The notes: generated by a model not told the origin, from the sequence alone. A stretch of DNA of 64,000 nucleotides from Betaproteobacteria bacterium (GCA_009779265.1 WREP01000003.1:40812-104811), one strand, 5' to 3'. Counted from the first letter of the stretch, positions 1 through 13,003 are shown. Program-made: numbers and translations.

Positions 1-1
1 G

Positions 2-700
2 GGCGAATATCTGCTCATCTTCGATCCGCTCGATGGTTCCTCGAACATTGACGTCAATGTCTCGATCGGCACCATTTTCTCGGTGCTCAAGTGCCCCGAA
101 GGCGCCGACCTGAGCACGCAGCAGGCGGCCGAAAAAGCCTTCCTGCAACCGGGCAGAGCCCAGGTCGCCGCCGGCTACGCGGTGTACGGCCCGACCACGC
201 TCCTGGTGTTGAGCGTCGGCGACGGCGTCGCGGTATTCACCCTCGACCGCGAGCAGGGCCAGTTCGTGCTGACCCAGGAAAATATCCGCATTCCCGAAGA
301 AAGCAATGAATTCGCCATCAACATGGCCAACCAACGCTTCTGGGAAGCGCCGATGCAAGGCCACATCGCCAACCTGCTCGCCGGTAAGCAAGGCCCGCTG
401 GGCAAGGATTACAACATGCGCTGGGTGGCCTCGATGGTGGCCGATGTGCATCGCATCATGACCCGCGGCGGTACCTTCATGTACCCGATGGACGAAAAAA
501 TGCGCGCCAAGGGCGGCAAGCTGCGCCTGCTCTACGAGGCCAACCCGATGGCCTACCTGATCGAACAGGCCGGCGGCGGCGCCAGTACCGGCCGCCAGCG
601 CATCCTCGACATCGTGCCCGATCGCCTGCATCAGCGGGTGCCGGTCATTCTCGGCTCGCGCCTTGAAGTCGAGCGCGCCGTCGCCTGTCATTCCGCCTGA
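2..700 (+). CDS. fbp: Fructose-1,6-bisphosphatase class I, 3' part
   Basis: Fructose-1,6-bisphosphatase hydrolyses FBP to fructose 6-phosphate in gluconeogenesis and the Calvin cycle. The reading frame is open from base 2, so the 5' part lies outside the window; 232 codons remain. The class I signature [11 protein letters not shown], which holds metal- and phosphate-binding residues, is encoded at about 23-55. The C-terminal part has the expected [15 protein letters not shown] stretch and ends at a TGA. It is followed after about 100 bases by transketolase in the same direction, an arrangement usual for sugar-phosphate gene clusters of betaproteobacteria. Identification is firm; whether it serves the Calvin cycle or only gluconeogenesis cannot be told because no Rubisco or phosphoribulokinase gene is in view. 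Confidence 0.96.
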   Translation, partial: GEYLLIFDPLDGSSNIDVNVSIGTIFSVLKCPEGADLSTQQAAEKAFLQPGRAQVAAGYAVYGPTTLLVLSVGDGVAVFTLDREQGQFVLTQENIRIPEESNEFAINMANQRFWEAPMQGHIANLLAGKQGPLGKDYNMRWVASMVADVHRIMTRGGTFMYPMDEKMRAKGGKLRLLYEANPMAYLIEQAGGGASTGRQRILDIVPDRLHQRVPVILGSRLEVERAVACHSA

Positions 701-803
701 GTCATCGCCGCTACCCGCCGCCCGGAAAGCGGCGCCGCGCCAGACAACAACCGCTGTTTTCCTGATAACCTCCACACCCTTTTATCACCTGAATGACTGC
801 CTC

Positions 804-3838
<3,035 letters not shown>

Positions 3839-3847
3839 TTGGCGATC

Positions 3848-3894
3848 CCGCGGGGCGGACAGCCGTGTGACGGCCGCTCCGCCCCGCGGCTTTT
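3848..3894 (+). terminator. Hairpin with T-run between gap and pgk
   Basis: A perfect 12-bp inverted repeat (CCGCGGGGCGGA at 3848-3859 with its complement at 3878-3889) encloses a second small stem and is followed by CTTTT. This looks like an intrinsic terminator or attenuator lying inside the glycolytic operon, only 20 bases before pgk. It could set gap expression above that of pgk, or stabilise the upstream mRNA end. Termination itself is inferred from the structure. Confidence 0.6.
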
Positions 3895-3914
3895 AAATTC
3901 AGGAGAATTCCCCG

Positions 3915-5099
3915 ATGGCAAATTTCATTCGCATGACGGATCTCAATCTGACCGGCAAGCGCGTCCTGATTCGCGCCGATCTCAACGTGCCGGTCAGCGC
4001 TGGCAAGGTCACTTCGGACGCGCGCATCACCGCCTCGATGGCGACCATCGAGCACTGCCTCAAGGCTGGCGCCAAAGTGATGGTGACTTCCCACCTTGGC
4101 CGTCCCGAAGAAGGCAAGTGGAGCGAGGAAAATTCGCTCAAGCCGGTGGCCGACAACATCGCCGCCCGCCTGGGCAAGCCGGTGCGCCTCGTCAAGGATT
4201 GGGTTGACGGCGGCTTCGACGTGGCGCCGGGCGAACTGGCGGTGCTGGAAAACTGCCGCTTCAACAAGGGCGAAAAGAAAAATGTCGAGGAAACGGCCAA
4301 GAAATACGCTGCCCTGTGCGATGTATTCGTCATGGACGCCTTCGGCACCGCGCACCGCGCCGAAGCCACGACCTACGGCGTCGCCCAATACGCGCCGGTG
4401 GCCTGCGCCGGCATCCTGCTCACCGAGGAACTGGACGCGCTCGACAAGGCGCTGGCCAACCCGGCCCGGCCGATGGTCGCCATCGTCGGCGGCAGCAAGG
4501 TGTCGACCAAGCTGACCGTACTCGAATCGCTGGCGGAAAAATGCGAGCAACTGGTGGTCGGCGGCGGCATCGCCAACACCTTCCTCAAAGCGGCCGGCAA
4601 ACAAATCGGCAAGTCGCTGTGCGAGGACGATCTGGTGCCGACGGCGCAGGCGTTGATGCAAAAAATGGCGGCGCGCGGCGCGACCATTCCCATTGCCACC
4701 GACGTGGTGGTCGGCAAGCAGTTCGACGCCAACGAACCGGCGGTGAACAAGAGCGCCGACGCCGTGACCGCCGACGACATGATCTTCGACATCGGCCCTG
4801 ACAGCGCCCAGCAACTCGCCGACATCATCATGAAGGCCGGCACCGTGGTCTGGAACGGCCCGGTCGGCGTGTTTGAATTCGACCAGTTCGGCGCCGGCAC
4901 GAAGAAAATCGCCGACGCCATCGCCGCCACCCAAGCCTTCACCCTGGCGGGCGGCGGCGACACCATCGCGGCCATCCAGAAATACGACATCTACGACAAG
5001 GTTTCGTACATTTCCACAGCGGGCGGCGCTTTCCTCGAATATCTCGAAGGCAAGACCCTGCCGGCGGTTGAAATGCTGGAACAACGCGCCAAGAAGTAA
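3915..5099 (+). CDS. pgk: Phosphoglycerate kinase
   Basis: Phosphoglycerate kinase transfers the acyl phosphate of 1,3-bisphosphoglycerate to ADP. The 394-aa product has the N-terminal substrate motif RADLNVPV (about residues 20-27), the HLGRP motif, GGSKVSTK in the hinge region and the C-terminal nucleotide loop GGGDT. ATG 3915 follows the ribosome site AGGAGA. The gene lies between gap and pyk, all in one direction, as in many betaproteobacteria. Nothing unusual is seen. Confidence 0.97.
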   Translation: MANFIRMTDLNLTGKRVLIRADLNVPVSAGKVTSDARITASMATIEHCLKAGAKVMVTSHLGRPEEGKWSEENSLKPVADNIAARLGKPVRLVKDWVDGGFDVAPGELAVLENCRFNKGEKKNVEETAKKYAALCDVFVMDAFGTAHRAEATTYGVAQYAPVACAGILLTEELDALDKALANPARPMVAIVGGSKVSTKLTVLESLAEKCEQLVVGGGIANTFLKAAGKQIGKSLCEDDLVPTAQALMQKMAARGATIPIATDVVVGKQFDANEPAVNKSADAVTADDMIFDIGPDSAQQLADIIMKAGTVVWNGPVGVFEFDQFGAGTKKIADAIAATQAFTLAGGGDTIAAIQKYDIYDKVSYISTAGGAFLEYLEGKTLPAVEMLEQRAKK

Positions 5100-5172
5100 A
5101 GACGGCTCACGGCGGGCCGGCAAGACAAGCCGGCCCCGCCGCCAATCGCCGACAGTCAGTCAGAGGTTAGCC

Positions 5173-6612
5173 ATGTTACGCAGAACCAAAATCGTCGCCA
5201 CTCTTGGCCCCGCTTCCAATACACCGGAAGCCCTGGAACGCATCGTCCGCGCTGGCGTGGACGTGGTGCGCCTGAATTTTTCGCACGGCACCGCCGAGGA
5301 TCACCAACGGCGGGCGGAAATGGTACGCGCGGCGGCGCGGATGGCGGGGCGCACGGTCGGCATCCTGGCCGACCTGCAAGGCCCGAAAATTCGCGTGCGC
5401 AAATTCGAGAAGGGCGAGATCGAACTCGCTCCGGGCGATCATTTCATCCTCGACGCGGCCTGGGACAAGCCCGGCAATCAGGAGCGCGTCGGCCTGGATT
5501 ACCAGGAACTGCCGAACGATGTCGCCGTCGGCGACGTGCTGTTGCTCAACGACGGCATGCTGGAATTCCATGTCACCGCGGTGCGCGGTTCCGAAGTGCA
5601 TTGCACGGTGGTGCGCGGCGGCGCGCTGTCCAACAACAAGGGCATCAACCGCAAGGGCGGCGGCCTGACGGCGCCGGCTCTGACCGACAAGGACAAGGAA
5701 GACATCAAGACCGCCGCACAAATCGGGGCGGATTTTCTCGCCATCTCCTTCCCGCGCTGCGCTGGCGACATCGAGCTGGCGCGCGAACTGATGCAGGCGG
5801 CGGGCGGCAGGAGCCTCCTGGTGGCGAAAATCGAGCGCGCCGAGGCGATTCCGGTGCTGGACGAAATCATCGCGGCAGCGGACGCCATCATGGTGGCGCG
5901 CGGCGATCTGGCGGTGGAAGTCGGCGAAGCCGCCGTGCCGGGCTTGCAGAAGCGCATGATCCGCCTCGCCCGCGCCCGCGCCAAGCTGGTCATCACGGCC
6001 ACCCAGATGATGGAATCCATGATCAGCAACCCGATCCCGACGCGCGCCGAAGTCTCCGACGTAGCCAACGCCGTGCTGGACGGCACCGATGCGGTCATGC
6101 TGTCGGCGGAAACGGCGGTCGGCGAATACCCCGTCGAAACGGTGACAGCCATGGCCCGCATCTGCCGCCAGGCGGAACGGGAACGGGTAGACAGCCTCGA
6201 AGATCGCCGCCTGGTGGACAACAAGTGCAGCCGCATCGACCAGTCCATTGCCATGTCGGCGCTGTACGCGGCCTCGCATTTCAATGTCAAGGCCATCGTC
6301 GCCCTCACCCAGTCCGGCTCCACGGCGCTGTGGATGTCGCGTGTTTCCGCTGGCGTGCCGATTTTCGCGCTGACGCCGGTGCAGGAAACCTTGACCAAGG
6401 TGACGCTCTTTTCCGGCGTGCATCCCATCGCCTTCCATTCCGCCTCGCAGTATCCCTCCGTCGTCCTGCACGAGGCCGAGCAGGAACTGAAACGCCTCGG
6501 CATGGTGGAAGATGGCGACCTGATGGTGATGACCGTGGGCGAAGCCATCGGCGAAAGCGGCCACACCAACACGCTGAAAATCGTTCGCGTCGGCGAGCTG
6601 CAAATCAACTAG
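5173..6612 (+). CDS. pyk: Pyruvate kinase
   Basis: Pyruvate kinase makes pyruvate and ATP from phosphoenolpyruvate. The 479-aa product starts RRTKIVATLGPAS, has the NFSHG motif, the K+/Mg2+ site VAKIERAEA and the active-site motif ITATQMMESMI, and a C-terminal effector domain. The frame is open far upstream, overlapping pgk, but ATG 5173 with AGAGG in front gives the conserved N-terminus. GC-rich dyad sequence lies in the 73-base gap after pgk. It belongs to the tkt-to-fba run. Confidence 0.96.
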   Translation: MLRRTKIVATLGPASNTPEALERIVRAGVDVVRLNFSHGTAEDHQRRAEMVRAAARMAGRTVGILADLQGPKIRVRKFEKGEIELAPGDHFILDAAWDKPGNQERVGLDYQELPNDVAVGDVLLLNDGMLEFHVTAVRGSEVHCTVVRGGALSNNKGINRKGGGLTAPALTDKDKEDIKTAAQIGADFLAISFPRCAGDIELARELMQAAGGRSLLVAKIERAEAIPVLDEIIAAADAIMVARGDLAVEVGEAAVPGLQKRMIRLARARAKLVITATQMMESMISNPIPTRAEVSDVANAVLDGTDAVMLSAETAVGEYPVETVTAMARICRQAERERVDSLEDRRLVDNKCSRIDQSIAMSALYAASHFNVKAIVALTQSGSTALWMSRVSAGVPIFALTPVQETLTKVTLFSGVHPIAFHSASQYPSVVLHEAEQELKRLGMVEDGDLMVMTVGEAIGESGHTNTLKIVRVGELQIN

Positions 6613-6653
6613 AATAAAAATTTACCCACAACATCATCAAAAGGGGAGTTCTC

Positions 6654-7718
6654 ATGCCACTCGTTTCCATGCGTCAACTGCTCGACCACGCCGCCGAAAA
6701 TGGCTACGGCCTGCCCGCCTTCAACGTCAATAACATGGAGCAGGTCTGGGCCATCTGCGAAGCCGCCCACCAGATCGACGCCCCGGTCATCATGCAAGCC
6801 TCGGCCGGCGCCCGCAAATATGCCGGCGAACCCTTCCTCCGCCACCAGATCCTGGCCGCCCTGGAAGCCTACCCGCACCTGCCCATCGTCATGCATCAGG
6901 ATCACGGCCAAAGCCCGGCCGTGTGCATGAGCGCCATCCGCTCCGGCTTCACCTCGGTGATGATGGATGGCTCGCTGGAAGCCGACGGCAAGACCACCTC
7001 TTCCTACGAATACAACGTCGCCGTCTCCCGCGAAGTCGTCAAATTCGCCCACGCCATCGGCGTCTCGGTCGAGGCCGAACTGGGCGTGCTCGGTTCGCTG
7101 GAAACCATGAAGGGCGACAAGGAAGACGGCCACGGCGCCGATGGCATCATGACCCGCGAACAACTGCTGACCGATCCCGCCCAGGCCGCCGACTTCGTCA
7201 AGCAAACCAATTGCGACGCCTTGGCCATCGCCATCGGCACCAGTCACGGCGCCTACAAATTCACCAAGAAGCCGACCGGCGACATCCTCGCCATCGACCG
7301 CATCAAGGAAATCCACGCCCGCATCCCCAACACCCACTTGGTCATGCACGGTTCTTCCAGCGTGCCGCAGGAACTCTTGGCGGAAATCCGCCAATTCGGC
7401 GGCGACATGAAGGAAACCTACGGCGTGCCGGTCGAGGAAATTGTCAACGGCATCAAGCACGGCGTGCGCAAGGTCAATATCGACACCGACATCCGCCTGG
7501 CGATGACCGGCGCCATCCGCCGCTACTTCGCCGAAAACCCCGGCAAGTTCGACCCGCGCGACTACCTCAAGCCGGCCCGCGAAGCCGCCAAGAAAATCTG
7601 CCTCGCCCGCTACGAAGCCTTCGGCTGCGCCGGCCGCGCCAGCCAGATCAAGGTAGTCCCGATGGAAAAAATGGCCGACCGTTACGCCAAGGGCGAGTTG
7701 AACCAGATCGCCAAGTAA
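6654..7718 (+). CDS. fba: Fructose-bisphosphate aldolase, class II
   Basis: Class II (zinc) aldolase that cleaves or forms fructose 1,6-bisphosphate. The 354-aa length and the sequence style ([27 protein letters not shown]) fit the Calvin-cycle/CbbA-like subtype common in proteobacteria. Visible: MHQDHG with the zinc histidines near residue 80, SVEAELG near 137, and a later GSS phosphate loop. ATG 6654 is preceded by AGGGGAG. It is the last gene of the carbon-metabolism run and is followed by a strong terminator. Confidence 0.96.
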   Translation: MPLVSMRQLLDHAAENGYGLPAFNVNNMEQVWAICEAAHQIDAPVIMQASAGARKYAGEPFLRHQILAALEAYPHLPIVMHQDHGQSPAVCMSAIRSGFTSVMMDGSLEADGKTTSSYEYNVAVSREVVKFAHAIGVSVEAELGVLGSLETMKGDKEDGHGADGIMTREQLLTDPAQAADFVKQTNCDALAIAIGTSHGAYKFTKKPTGDILAIDRIKEIHARIPNTHLVMHGSSSVPQELLAEIRQFGGDMKETYGVPVEEIVNGIKHGVRKVNIDTDIRLAMTGAIRRYFAENPGKFDPRDYLKPAREAAKKICLARYEAFGCAGRASQIKVVPMEKMADRYAKGELNQIAK

Positions 7719-7754
7719 GCATGCCGCGCCGGGCAGCCCCGGCTAGCGCCCCAC

Positions 7755-7784
7755 AAGAACCCGGAGCAATCCGGGTTCTTTTTT
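7755..7784 (+). terminator. Intrinsic terminator after fba
   Basis: An 11-bp perfect stem with a GCAA tetraloop (7766-7769) is followed by a T-run ending at about 7784. It lies 36 bases after the fba stop and is the cleanest terminator in the window, closing the fbp/tkt-to-fba transcript. Confidence 0.9.
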
Positions 7785-7886
7785 GCCGGCGCGCCAGCAC
7801 GCGCCGACGCTTATGATATTGGCGATACCGCGTGGCATATTCGGCCTACAATCCGGCTTACGCCTGTCCGCCGGGGAGATGCCGCC

Positions 7887-8861
7887 ATGCTGTTCATCAC
7901 CAGCCGTATGCCGACGATCAACACCGAACCCGAGTTCAACCGGAATTTCGTGTTCGACCTGAAAAACAATTCCTCCAGCCGCAGCTTCTTCTGCTGTCAG
8001 CGCCACAAAAAGGGCCAGTACGAGGAAATCGGCAGCGCGGCCTTGCTGCAAGCCCTGAAAAACTCGAAATACCGGCAGGTGCTGGTATACATCCACGGCT
8101 TCTCCAAGCTGCCCGAAGATGTCTTTGCCAGCGCCAGTGAACTCCAGAAACTGTGCGACAAACAAAAAACCGGCGAAGTGCTGGTCGTGCCGCTGATCTG
8201 GCCGTGCGACGCCGACTTCGGCATCATCAAGGACTACTGGGACGACCAGAAAGCGGCCGACCAGAGCGCCTTCACCTTCGCCCGCTTGATGCAGCGCTTC
8301 ATGAAATGGCGCAACGACAACCCCGACGACGATCCCTGCCTCAAGCGCATCAATGTACTCGCCCACTCCATGGGCAACCGCGTGCTGCGCCAGACCCTCG
8401 CCAACTGGCGTCGCTACGACCAGCCGCAAGGTCTGCCCCTGCTGTTCCGCAACAGCTTTCTGGTCGCCGCCGACATCGTCAACGAATCGCTGCACAAGGG
8501 CGAAGAAGGCGAACTCATCAGCCACGCCTCGCGCAATGTGGTGGTCTATTACGCCTCCGACGATCTGGCGCTGCGCGCCAGCAAGGTCTCCAACCTGAAA
8601 AATGGCGAAGCCTCGCGCCGCCTCGGCCACAGCGGGCCGGAAAACATGGACAGGACGCCGAAGAACGTCTATGCCATCGACTGCGACGACATCAACACCC
8701 AATACGACCCGCCAATTGGCCACGTCTATTTCAGCTCCAGCACGAAAAAGGGCGAACCCGGCCTGGTTTTTCTCCACATCTTCCAGACCATGCTGACTGG
8801 CCGCGTCTTCCCCAATGACGAATTCCGCAAGTCGAGCATCATTGGGATGAGCAAGACCTAG
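7887..8861 (+). CDS. Alpha/beta hydrolase, DUF900-like
   Basis: A 324-aa predicted cytosolic alpha/beta hydrolase of the DUF900 type. The core shows the strand-plus-oxyanion motif VLVYIHGF near residue 70, and the nucleophile elbow NVLAHSMGNRVL near residue 155, with Ser as the likely nucleophile. No signal peptide is seen. ATG 7887 has GGGGAG upstream. DUF900 proteins are esterase-like with unknown substrates. It follows the fba terminator and precedes a DUF3422 gene in the same direction; the functional link between them is unknown. Confidence 0.75.
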   Translation: MLFITSRMPTINTEPEFNRNFVFDLKNNSSSRSFFCCQRHKKGQYEEIGSAALLQALKNSKYRQVLVYIHGFSKLPEDVFASASELQKLCDKQKTGEVLVVPLIWPCDADFGIIKDYWDDQKAADQSAFTFARLMQRFMKWRNDNPDDDPCLKRINVLAHSMGNRVLRQTLANWRRYDQPQGLPLLFRNSFLVAADIVNESLHKGEEGELISHASRNVVVYYASDDLALRASKVSNLKNGEASRRLGHSGPENMDRTPKNVYAIDCDDINTQYDPPIGHVYFSSSTKKGEPGLVFLHIFQTMLTGRVFPNDEFRKSSIIGMSKT

Positions 8862-8923
8862 GGTGACGAAGCGGGTGTTACAATATGCTGCACTGCAACA
8901 TTTTTTCTCTCCTGTCCGCCGCC

Positions 8924-10234
8924 ATGCACCCACGCCTGATCCTTACTGAATTGCAAGAACACCCGCTGCGCCAGCGCCTCGATAACGAGTTCCACGCCCG
9001 GCCGCCAGTGCCGCTGGCCGGGCCGACGCTGGTTTCGCATCTGGTTTTCAAGCACGACCCGACCAGCGCCCAGGAAGAACGCGACAACATTGCCAAGCTG
9101 TGCCAGAGCCATGTCTGCACCTCGATCGACAGCTCGGATTCGCACCTGATGCTGGAAACCGCCGCCTTCCGCGTGCGCTGGGAACTGCATACCGAATTTT
9201 CCAGTTACACCTTTTTCAAGGAACTGAACAGCGGCGAAACCCTGCACCCGGACGCCACCGCCTTCGACGCCGTGCATCCCGAGTGGTTCGCCGGCATTCC
9301 CGGCAAGCTGATGGTCGCCGCCCAGGTCGAATTACGCGATACCGCCGAGATCAACCCGGAGTCAGTGCTCGCCAACTTGATGCCAAGCGGGCGGACGGTG
9401 GTGGCCTCGAGAATTTCCGACGAGTCGGCGTGGATATTCACCGATTTCAAAATCGACAACGGTTTTTCGCGCTTTCTCCTGCTCAACGACGGCATGACCC
9501 AGCGTCAGGCCGGACGCGCCGTGCAGCGCCTGGTCGAGATCGAAACCTACCGCATGATGGCCCTGCTCGCCCTGCCGGTCGCCAAGGAAGTCGGCCGCTG
9601 GCTGCACGAGAGCGAAAAGCAGTTGGCCGAACTGATGGATCGCATCGGCCAGACCCGTACGCCGGACGACGGGCGCGCCGTGCTCTCGGCGCTGTCGACC
9701 CTGGCAGCCCAGGTCGAGCATTCGGTGGCCCGTACCACTTTCCGCTTCGGCGGCGCTGCCGCCTATCACGGCCTGGTCATGCAGCGCATCGAGGAATTGC
9801 GCGAAACGCGCATTCCCGGCCTGCCGATCTTCGCCGAATTCATGCAGCGCCGCCTCTTGCCGGCGATGAAAACCTGCGAGGCCATCAGCCACCGGCAGGA
9901 AGAACTCTCGGCCCGCGTCGCCCGCAACAGCCAGTTGCTGCGCACCCGCGTGGATATCGAACTGGAACACCAGAACCAGCAACTGCTGGCGCAAATGAAC
10001 CGCCGCGCCAAACTGCAACTGCGCTTGCAGGAAACGGTCGAGGGGCTGTCGGTGGTCGTGCTCAGCTACTACGGCTCGCAACTGGTGAACTACATCGCCA
10101 AGGCCAGCAAGTCCCTGCACCATACCGACACCGATCTGATTACCGCCCTGTCGATTCCCCTCATCGCCGCCCTCGTCGCCTGGGGCACCCGGCGCATGCG
10201 CAAAAAGCTGGCGGCGGAGGAAGGGGGCGGTTAG
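8924..10234 (+). CDS. DUF3422 family protein
   Basis: The 436-aa product matches the DUF3422 family by its N-terminal block HPLRQRLDNEFHARPP and its long helical middle. The C-terminus has a probable membrane segment (residues about 405-425, LSIPLIAALVAWG) followed by a basic tail, so it is likely anchored facing the cytosol. An in-frame ATG at 8885 would add 13 residues; ATG 8924 puts the conserved block directly at the start. Function of the family is unknown. The stop is followed by a dispersed palindromic repeat. Confidence 0.8.
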   Translation: MHPRLILTELQEHPLRQRLDNEFHARPPVPLAGPTLVSHLVFKHDPTSAQEERDNIAKLCQSHVCTSIDSSDSHLMLETAAFRVRWELHTEFSSYTFFKELNSGETLHPDATAFDAVHPEWFAGIPGKLMVAAQVELRDTAEINPESVLANLMPSGRTVVASRISDESAWIFTDFKIDNGFSRFLLLNDGMTQRQAGRAVQRLVEIETYRMMALLALPVAKEVGRWLHESEKQLAELMDRIGQTRTPDDGRAVLSALSTLAAQVEHSVARTTFRFGGAAAYHGLVMQRIEELRETRIPGLPIFAEFMQRRLLPAMKTCEAISHRQEELSARVARNSQLLRTRVDIELEHQNQQLLAQMNRRAKLQLRLQETVEGLSVVVLSYYGSQLVNYIAKASKSLHHTDTDLITALSIPLIAALVAWGTRRMRKKLAAEEGGG

Positions 10235-10253
10235 AGTGGCTTTGGTTCAATTT

Positions 10254-10332
10254 CTGGATAGCTTTGTCGCTGTGCTCCTCGCCATGACCGAGCGGGAATA
10301 GCCGTCATTGCGAGCGCAGCGAAGCAATCCAG
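10254..10332. repeat. Dispersed palindromic repeat, family A (degenerate copy)
   Basis: Two inverted arms with the pattern CTGGATTGCTTCGTCGC and CATTGCGAG...GAAGCAATCCAG. The left arm here is degenerate. The same unit occurs at 12925-13003, 30642-30715 and 53954-54021, always between genes. The words TTTGGTTCAA just before this copy also precede the copy at 30642, so the unit may be longer than the arms. It behaves as a REP/MITE-like element; no coding capacity. Confidence 0.8.
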
Positions 10333-10385
10333 TTTTCTTGCCAACGATGTCGCGTGCGGCCATGCGATCATCCGATGTATGACAA

Positions 10386-10874
10386 TTAGCAACCGGGGTC
10401 AATGGCGGTTTCAAGCAGGGTGCGCGGAACACGGTTTGAGCAGCCAATGACGCATGAATACATGCCATCCCCAGCTTTGTTTTCGCCCTTGTATTGGTAA
10501 ACAACGCCAGAAAGTGCGTTCTTGGGCTGAGCGGCACAGGAAATGAACCTTGTATCCTTTGCGAACAGCATGATGCACTGTGAATTGTTGAAGATTTCGG
10601 GTGCCCTGGCAGTTGGGGCCGCGTTTGCCAGCATTCCAATTACATCATTCGGGGAGTCAGGCGCGACAGAGATGTTTGGTGGCAGAGGAAAGTCAGCAAG
10701 TCGGGATGGATCTGGGGATGCTCCTCCAACTTGAAACGAAAAACTTCGGCCCGCTTTCGACTTGCCAACAATTTCCGATTCGGCAGCTACGGCTGACGAA
10801 GCGGCGAGGGAGATGAGCGTAGCGACAGCAATCAAGAACACAAACAAGCGATGAGCAGGAGTTCTGAAAGGCAT
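10386..10874 (-). CDS. Secreted hypothetical protein
   Basis: A 162-aa product that starts at ATG 10874 with a clear signal peptide (basic start, hydrophobic core FVFLIAVATLISLAASSAVA, cleavage after AVA). The mature part is about 130 aa and has several cysteines (SQC, ISC, YSCVIGC, C-terminal GC), as expected for a periplasmic protein with disulfides. The frame extends upstream to 11099 but that extension overlaps the purC start region and reads as non-coding. No family is recognised. It is convergent with the DUF3422 gene and divergent from purC. Confidence 0.65.
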   Translation of the reverse strand: MPFRTPAHRLFVFLIAVATLISLAASSAVAAESEIVGKSKAGRSFSFQVGGASPDPSRLADFPLPPNISVAPDSPNDVIGMLANAAPTARAPEIFNNSQCIMLFAKDTRFISCAAQPKNALSGVVYQYKGENKAGDGMYSCVIGCSNRVPRTLLETAIDPGC

Positions 10875-11077
10875 GAGATGGATTGCGTGAAGTATGCGTA
10901 GCTCGGATTGTAGCAAGGCGGACCAGGCCGAAGGCGCTGTCCGGCGGGTGTGATTTCTGGCGCAATGCAAGGGTACGACCCGTCCCGGTGGTAGCAATCC
11001 GGGCCGCGCTTGCTGACCGCCGAGAAAGCCGCCGGCCACTGATTTACAATTCACTTTTTGCCTTTCGGACAACCGCC

Positions 11078-12010
11078 GTGACCGCACCGCTTTTTGCATC
11101 CTCCATCGCCAGCCTGCCGCTGCTTTCCAAGGGCAAGGTCCGCGACATCTACGCCATCGACGCCGACAAGCTGTTGATCGTCACCACCGACCGCCTGTCG
11201 GCCTTCGATGTCATCCTGCCCGATCCGATTCCGAGGAAGGGCGAGGTCTTGCAGGCCGTCGCCAATTTCTGGTTTGAGAAACTCGGCCACATCGTGCCCA
11301 ACCAGTTGACCGGCATTGATCCCGAATCCGTGGTCGCAGCCAGCGAGCGCGAACAGGTGCGCGGCCGCGCCGTCGTGGTGAAGCGCCTCAAGCCGCTGCC
11401 CATCGAGGCCGTGGTGCGCGGCTATGTTATCGGTTCCGGCTGGAAGGATTACCAGCAGAGCGGCGGCATTTGCGGCATCGCCCTGCCGGCCGGCCTGAAA
11501 ATGGCGGAGAAGCTGCCGCAGCCGATCTTCACCCCGGCAACCAAGGCCGAGGTCGGCGACCATGACGAGAATGTCTCCTTTGAACAAGCCGCCGCCAATT
11601 GCGACGCGGCGCTCAACGACCTGCTCCAGGGTACCGGCAAAACGGGCGCGCAACTTTGCGCCGAGGCCCGCGACGCCGCCATCCGTCTGTACCAGGAAGC
11701 CGCCGATTACGCCGCGACGCGCGGCATCATCATCGCCGACACCAAGTTCGAATTCGGCATCGACGCCGTCGGCGCCCTGCACCTGATCGACGAGGCGCTG
11801 ACCCCGGATTCCTCACGCTTCTGACCGGCCGACCAGTACGCCGCCGGCAGCAATCCGCCCTCCTACGACAAGCAATACGTGCGCGACTATCTGGAAACCC
11901 TGGACTGGGGCAAAAAAGCCCCCGGTCCCAAGCTGCCAGCCGAAGTCATCGCCCGTACCAGCGCCAAGTACCTGGAAGCCTGCGAAAAACTGACCGGCAA
12001 GACGCCATGA
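11078..12010 (+). pseudogene. purC: SAICAR synthetase with in-frame TGA
   Basis: PurC joins CAIR and aspartate to make SAICAR in purine synthesis. The N-terminal part is canonical ([10 protein letters not shown], then TDRLSAFDV near residue 40, and the [13 protein letters not shown] block). GTG 11078 is the likely start. At 11822-11824 the frame meets TGA where the family has Trp ([16 protein letters not shown]). The same frame then continues as typical PurC ([18 protein letters not shown]...[12 protein letters not shown]) to a TGA at 12008-12010. Read through, it would be about 309 aa, a normal length; stopped, it is 248 aa and lacks the conserved C-terminal helices. Either a real nonsense mutation or a G-to-A base-call error. 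A second, diverged copy of the same 3' end lies at 12778. Confidence 0.85.
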
Positions 12011-12029
12011 TTCCATTTTTCGCATTGGC

Positions 12030-12755
12030 ATGAACCTCACCCAAAAGATTGTCGATTTGAAAGCCTGCCTGACTTGGGTTTTGGCTTGCTGCACGCTCTG
12101 CGCTGGAAGCTTGGCGCATGCGGCGCGGCCGATGATTACCGATGATGCCCGCATCACCGACAGCAAAGCCTGTCAATTGGAAAGCTGGCGCCAAAGGAAT
12201 CGGGACAGCACCGAATACTGGCTTCTGCCCGCTTGCAACTTCACCGGCAATCTGGAGCTGACCCTGGGGGGCGCATCGACGCATGACGACAGCGGCACGC
12301 ATACGAGCGACATCGTGATTCAAGGCAAGACATTGCTCCGGCCATTGGAAGCCAACGGCTGGGGCATGGCCTTGAGTTTCGGCGCGAATCGGCATCCGAA
12401 CATGGAGAAATCGGGGCGGGATTGGTACGCCAATGCGCTGAACAGTTTTTCCTTGCGCGACGACCGCTTCATCATCCACACCAACATCGGCTGGCTGCAC
12501 GCGCAGGAAAGCCGGGCTAACCGGCTGACCTGGGGGCTCGGTTCGGAAACGCAGCTTGCGGCAAAAACCTGGCTGATTGCCGAAACCTTTGGTCAGGACC
12601 GTGGCAGCGCCTTCTATCAACTCGGCCTGCGCCACTGGCTGCTGGTCGATCGAGTGCAAATCGATGTCACCTACGGCAATCGAATGGGAGGCCATTCGGA
12701 CGGGCGCTGGATTTCAGTTGGCTTGCGCTTACTCTCCCCACCCTTTTTGCCATAA
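12030..12755 (+). CDS. Outer-membrane/secreted beta-rich protein, uncharacterised
   Basis: The 241-aa product has a signal peptide (core LTWVLACCTLCAGSLAHA, cleavage before ARPM) and a mature part with many alternating, aromatic and glycine-rich strands that ends in a hydrophobic C-terminus, as in small outer-membrane beta-barrel proteins. The start ARPMITDDARI resembles a family of putative outer-membrane transporters seen near metal or solvent genes; this is a recollection, not a search. It sits exactly between the broken purC and a second copy of the purC 3' end, so it was probably brought in or moved by a recombination event at purC. Confidence 0.6.
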   Translation: MNLTQKIVDLKACLTWVLACCTLCAGSLAHAARPMITDDARITDSKACQLESWRQRNRDSTEYWLLPACNFTGNLELTLGGASTHDDSGTHTSDIVIQGKTLLRPLEANGWGMALSFGANRHPNMEKSGRDWYANALNSFSLRDDRFIIHTNIGWLHAQESRANRLTWGLGSETQLAAKTWLIAETFGQDRGSAFYQLGLRHWLLVDRVQIDVTYGNRMGGHSDGRWISVGLRLLSPPFLP

Positions 12756-12777
12756 CGCCCGCTGCCAATAGCGGCGT

Positions 12778-12849
12778 CCCGAAGTCATCGTCCGCACCAA
12801 CGCCAAGTAGCTGGAAGCCTGCGAGAAGCTGACCGGCAAGGCGCTGTAA
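12778..12849 (+). pseudogene. Second, diverged copy of the purC 3' end
   Basis: The 72 bases encode PEVIVRTNAK, then a TAG, then [12 protein letters not shown] and TAA. This matches the last 24 codons of purC at 11937-12010 ([24 protein letters not shown]) with only a handful of base changes. There is no start and the TAG falls at the Tyr codon, so it is a non-coding relic. Homology begins abruptly at about 12779. It marks one edge of the segment holding the outer-membrane-like gene. Confidence 0.85.
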
Positions 12850-12924
12850 AAAGCTGCCCTAAAAATCCGCTTGCGCCCTTCCCGCTTGATAGGGACGAGT
12901 AATCATCCGCCCCTGTCTCGTCCG

Positions 12925-13003
12925 CTGGATTGCTTCGCTACGCTCGCAATGACGGCTGCCCCCGCGCTGTCATTGCGAGGAGCAAAGCGACGAAGCAATC
13001 CAG
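12925..13003. repeat. Dispersed palindromic repeat, family A
   Basis: Two well-kept inverted arms (CTGGATTGCTTCGCTACG at the left, CATTGCGAGGAGCAAAGC...AATCCAG at the right). The stretch 12850-13150 holds no gene; besides this repeat I see only AT-rich sequence that could carry the promoter of the next gene. The low-GC block begins just after it. Confidence 0.85.

Noticed and set aside
11822..11824. TGA read as Trp (alternative code)
   Set aside because: Many core genes here (tkt, dusB, rsmA, fbp) end at TGA, so TGA is a normal stop in this organism.
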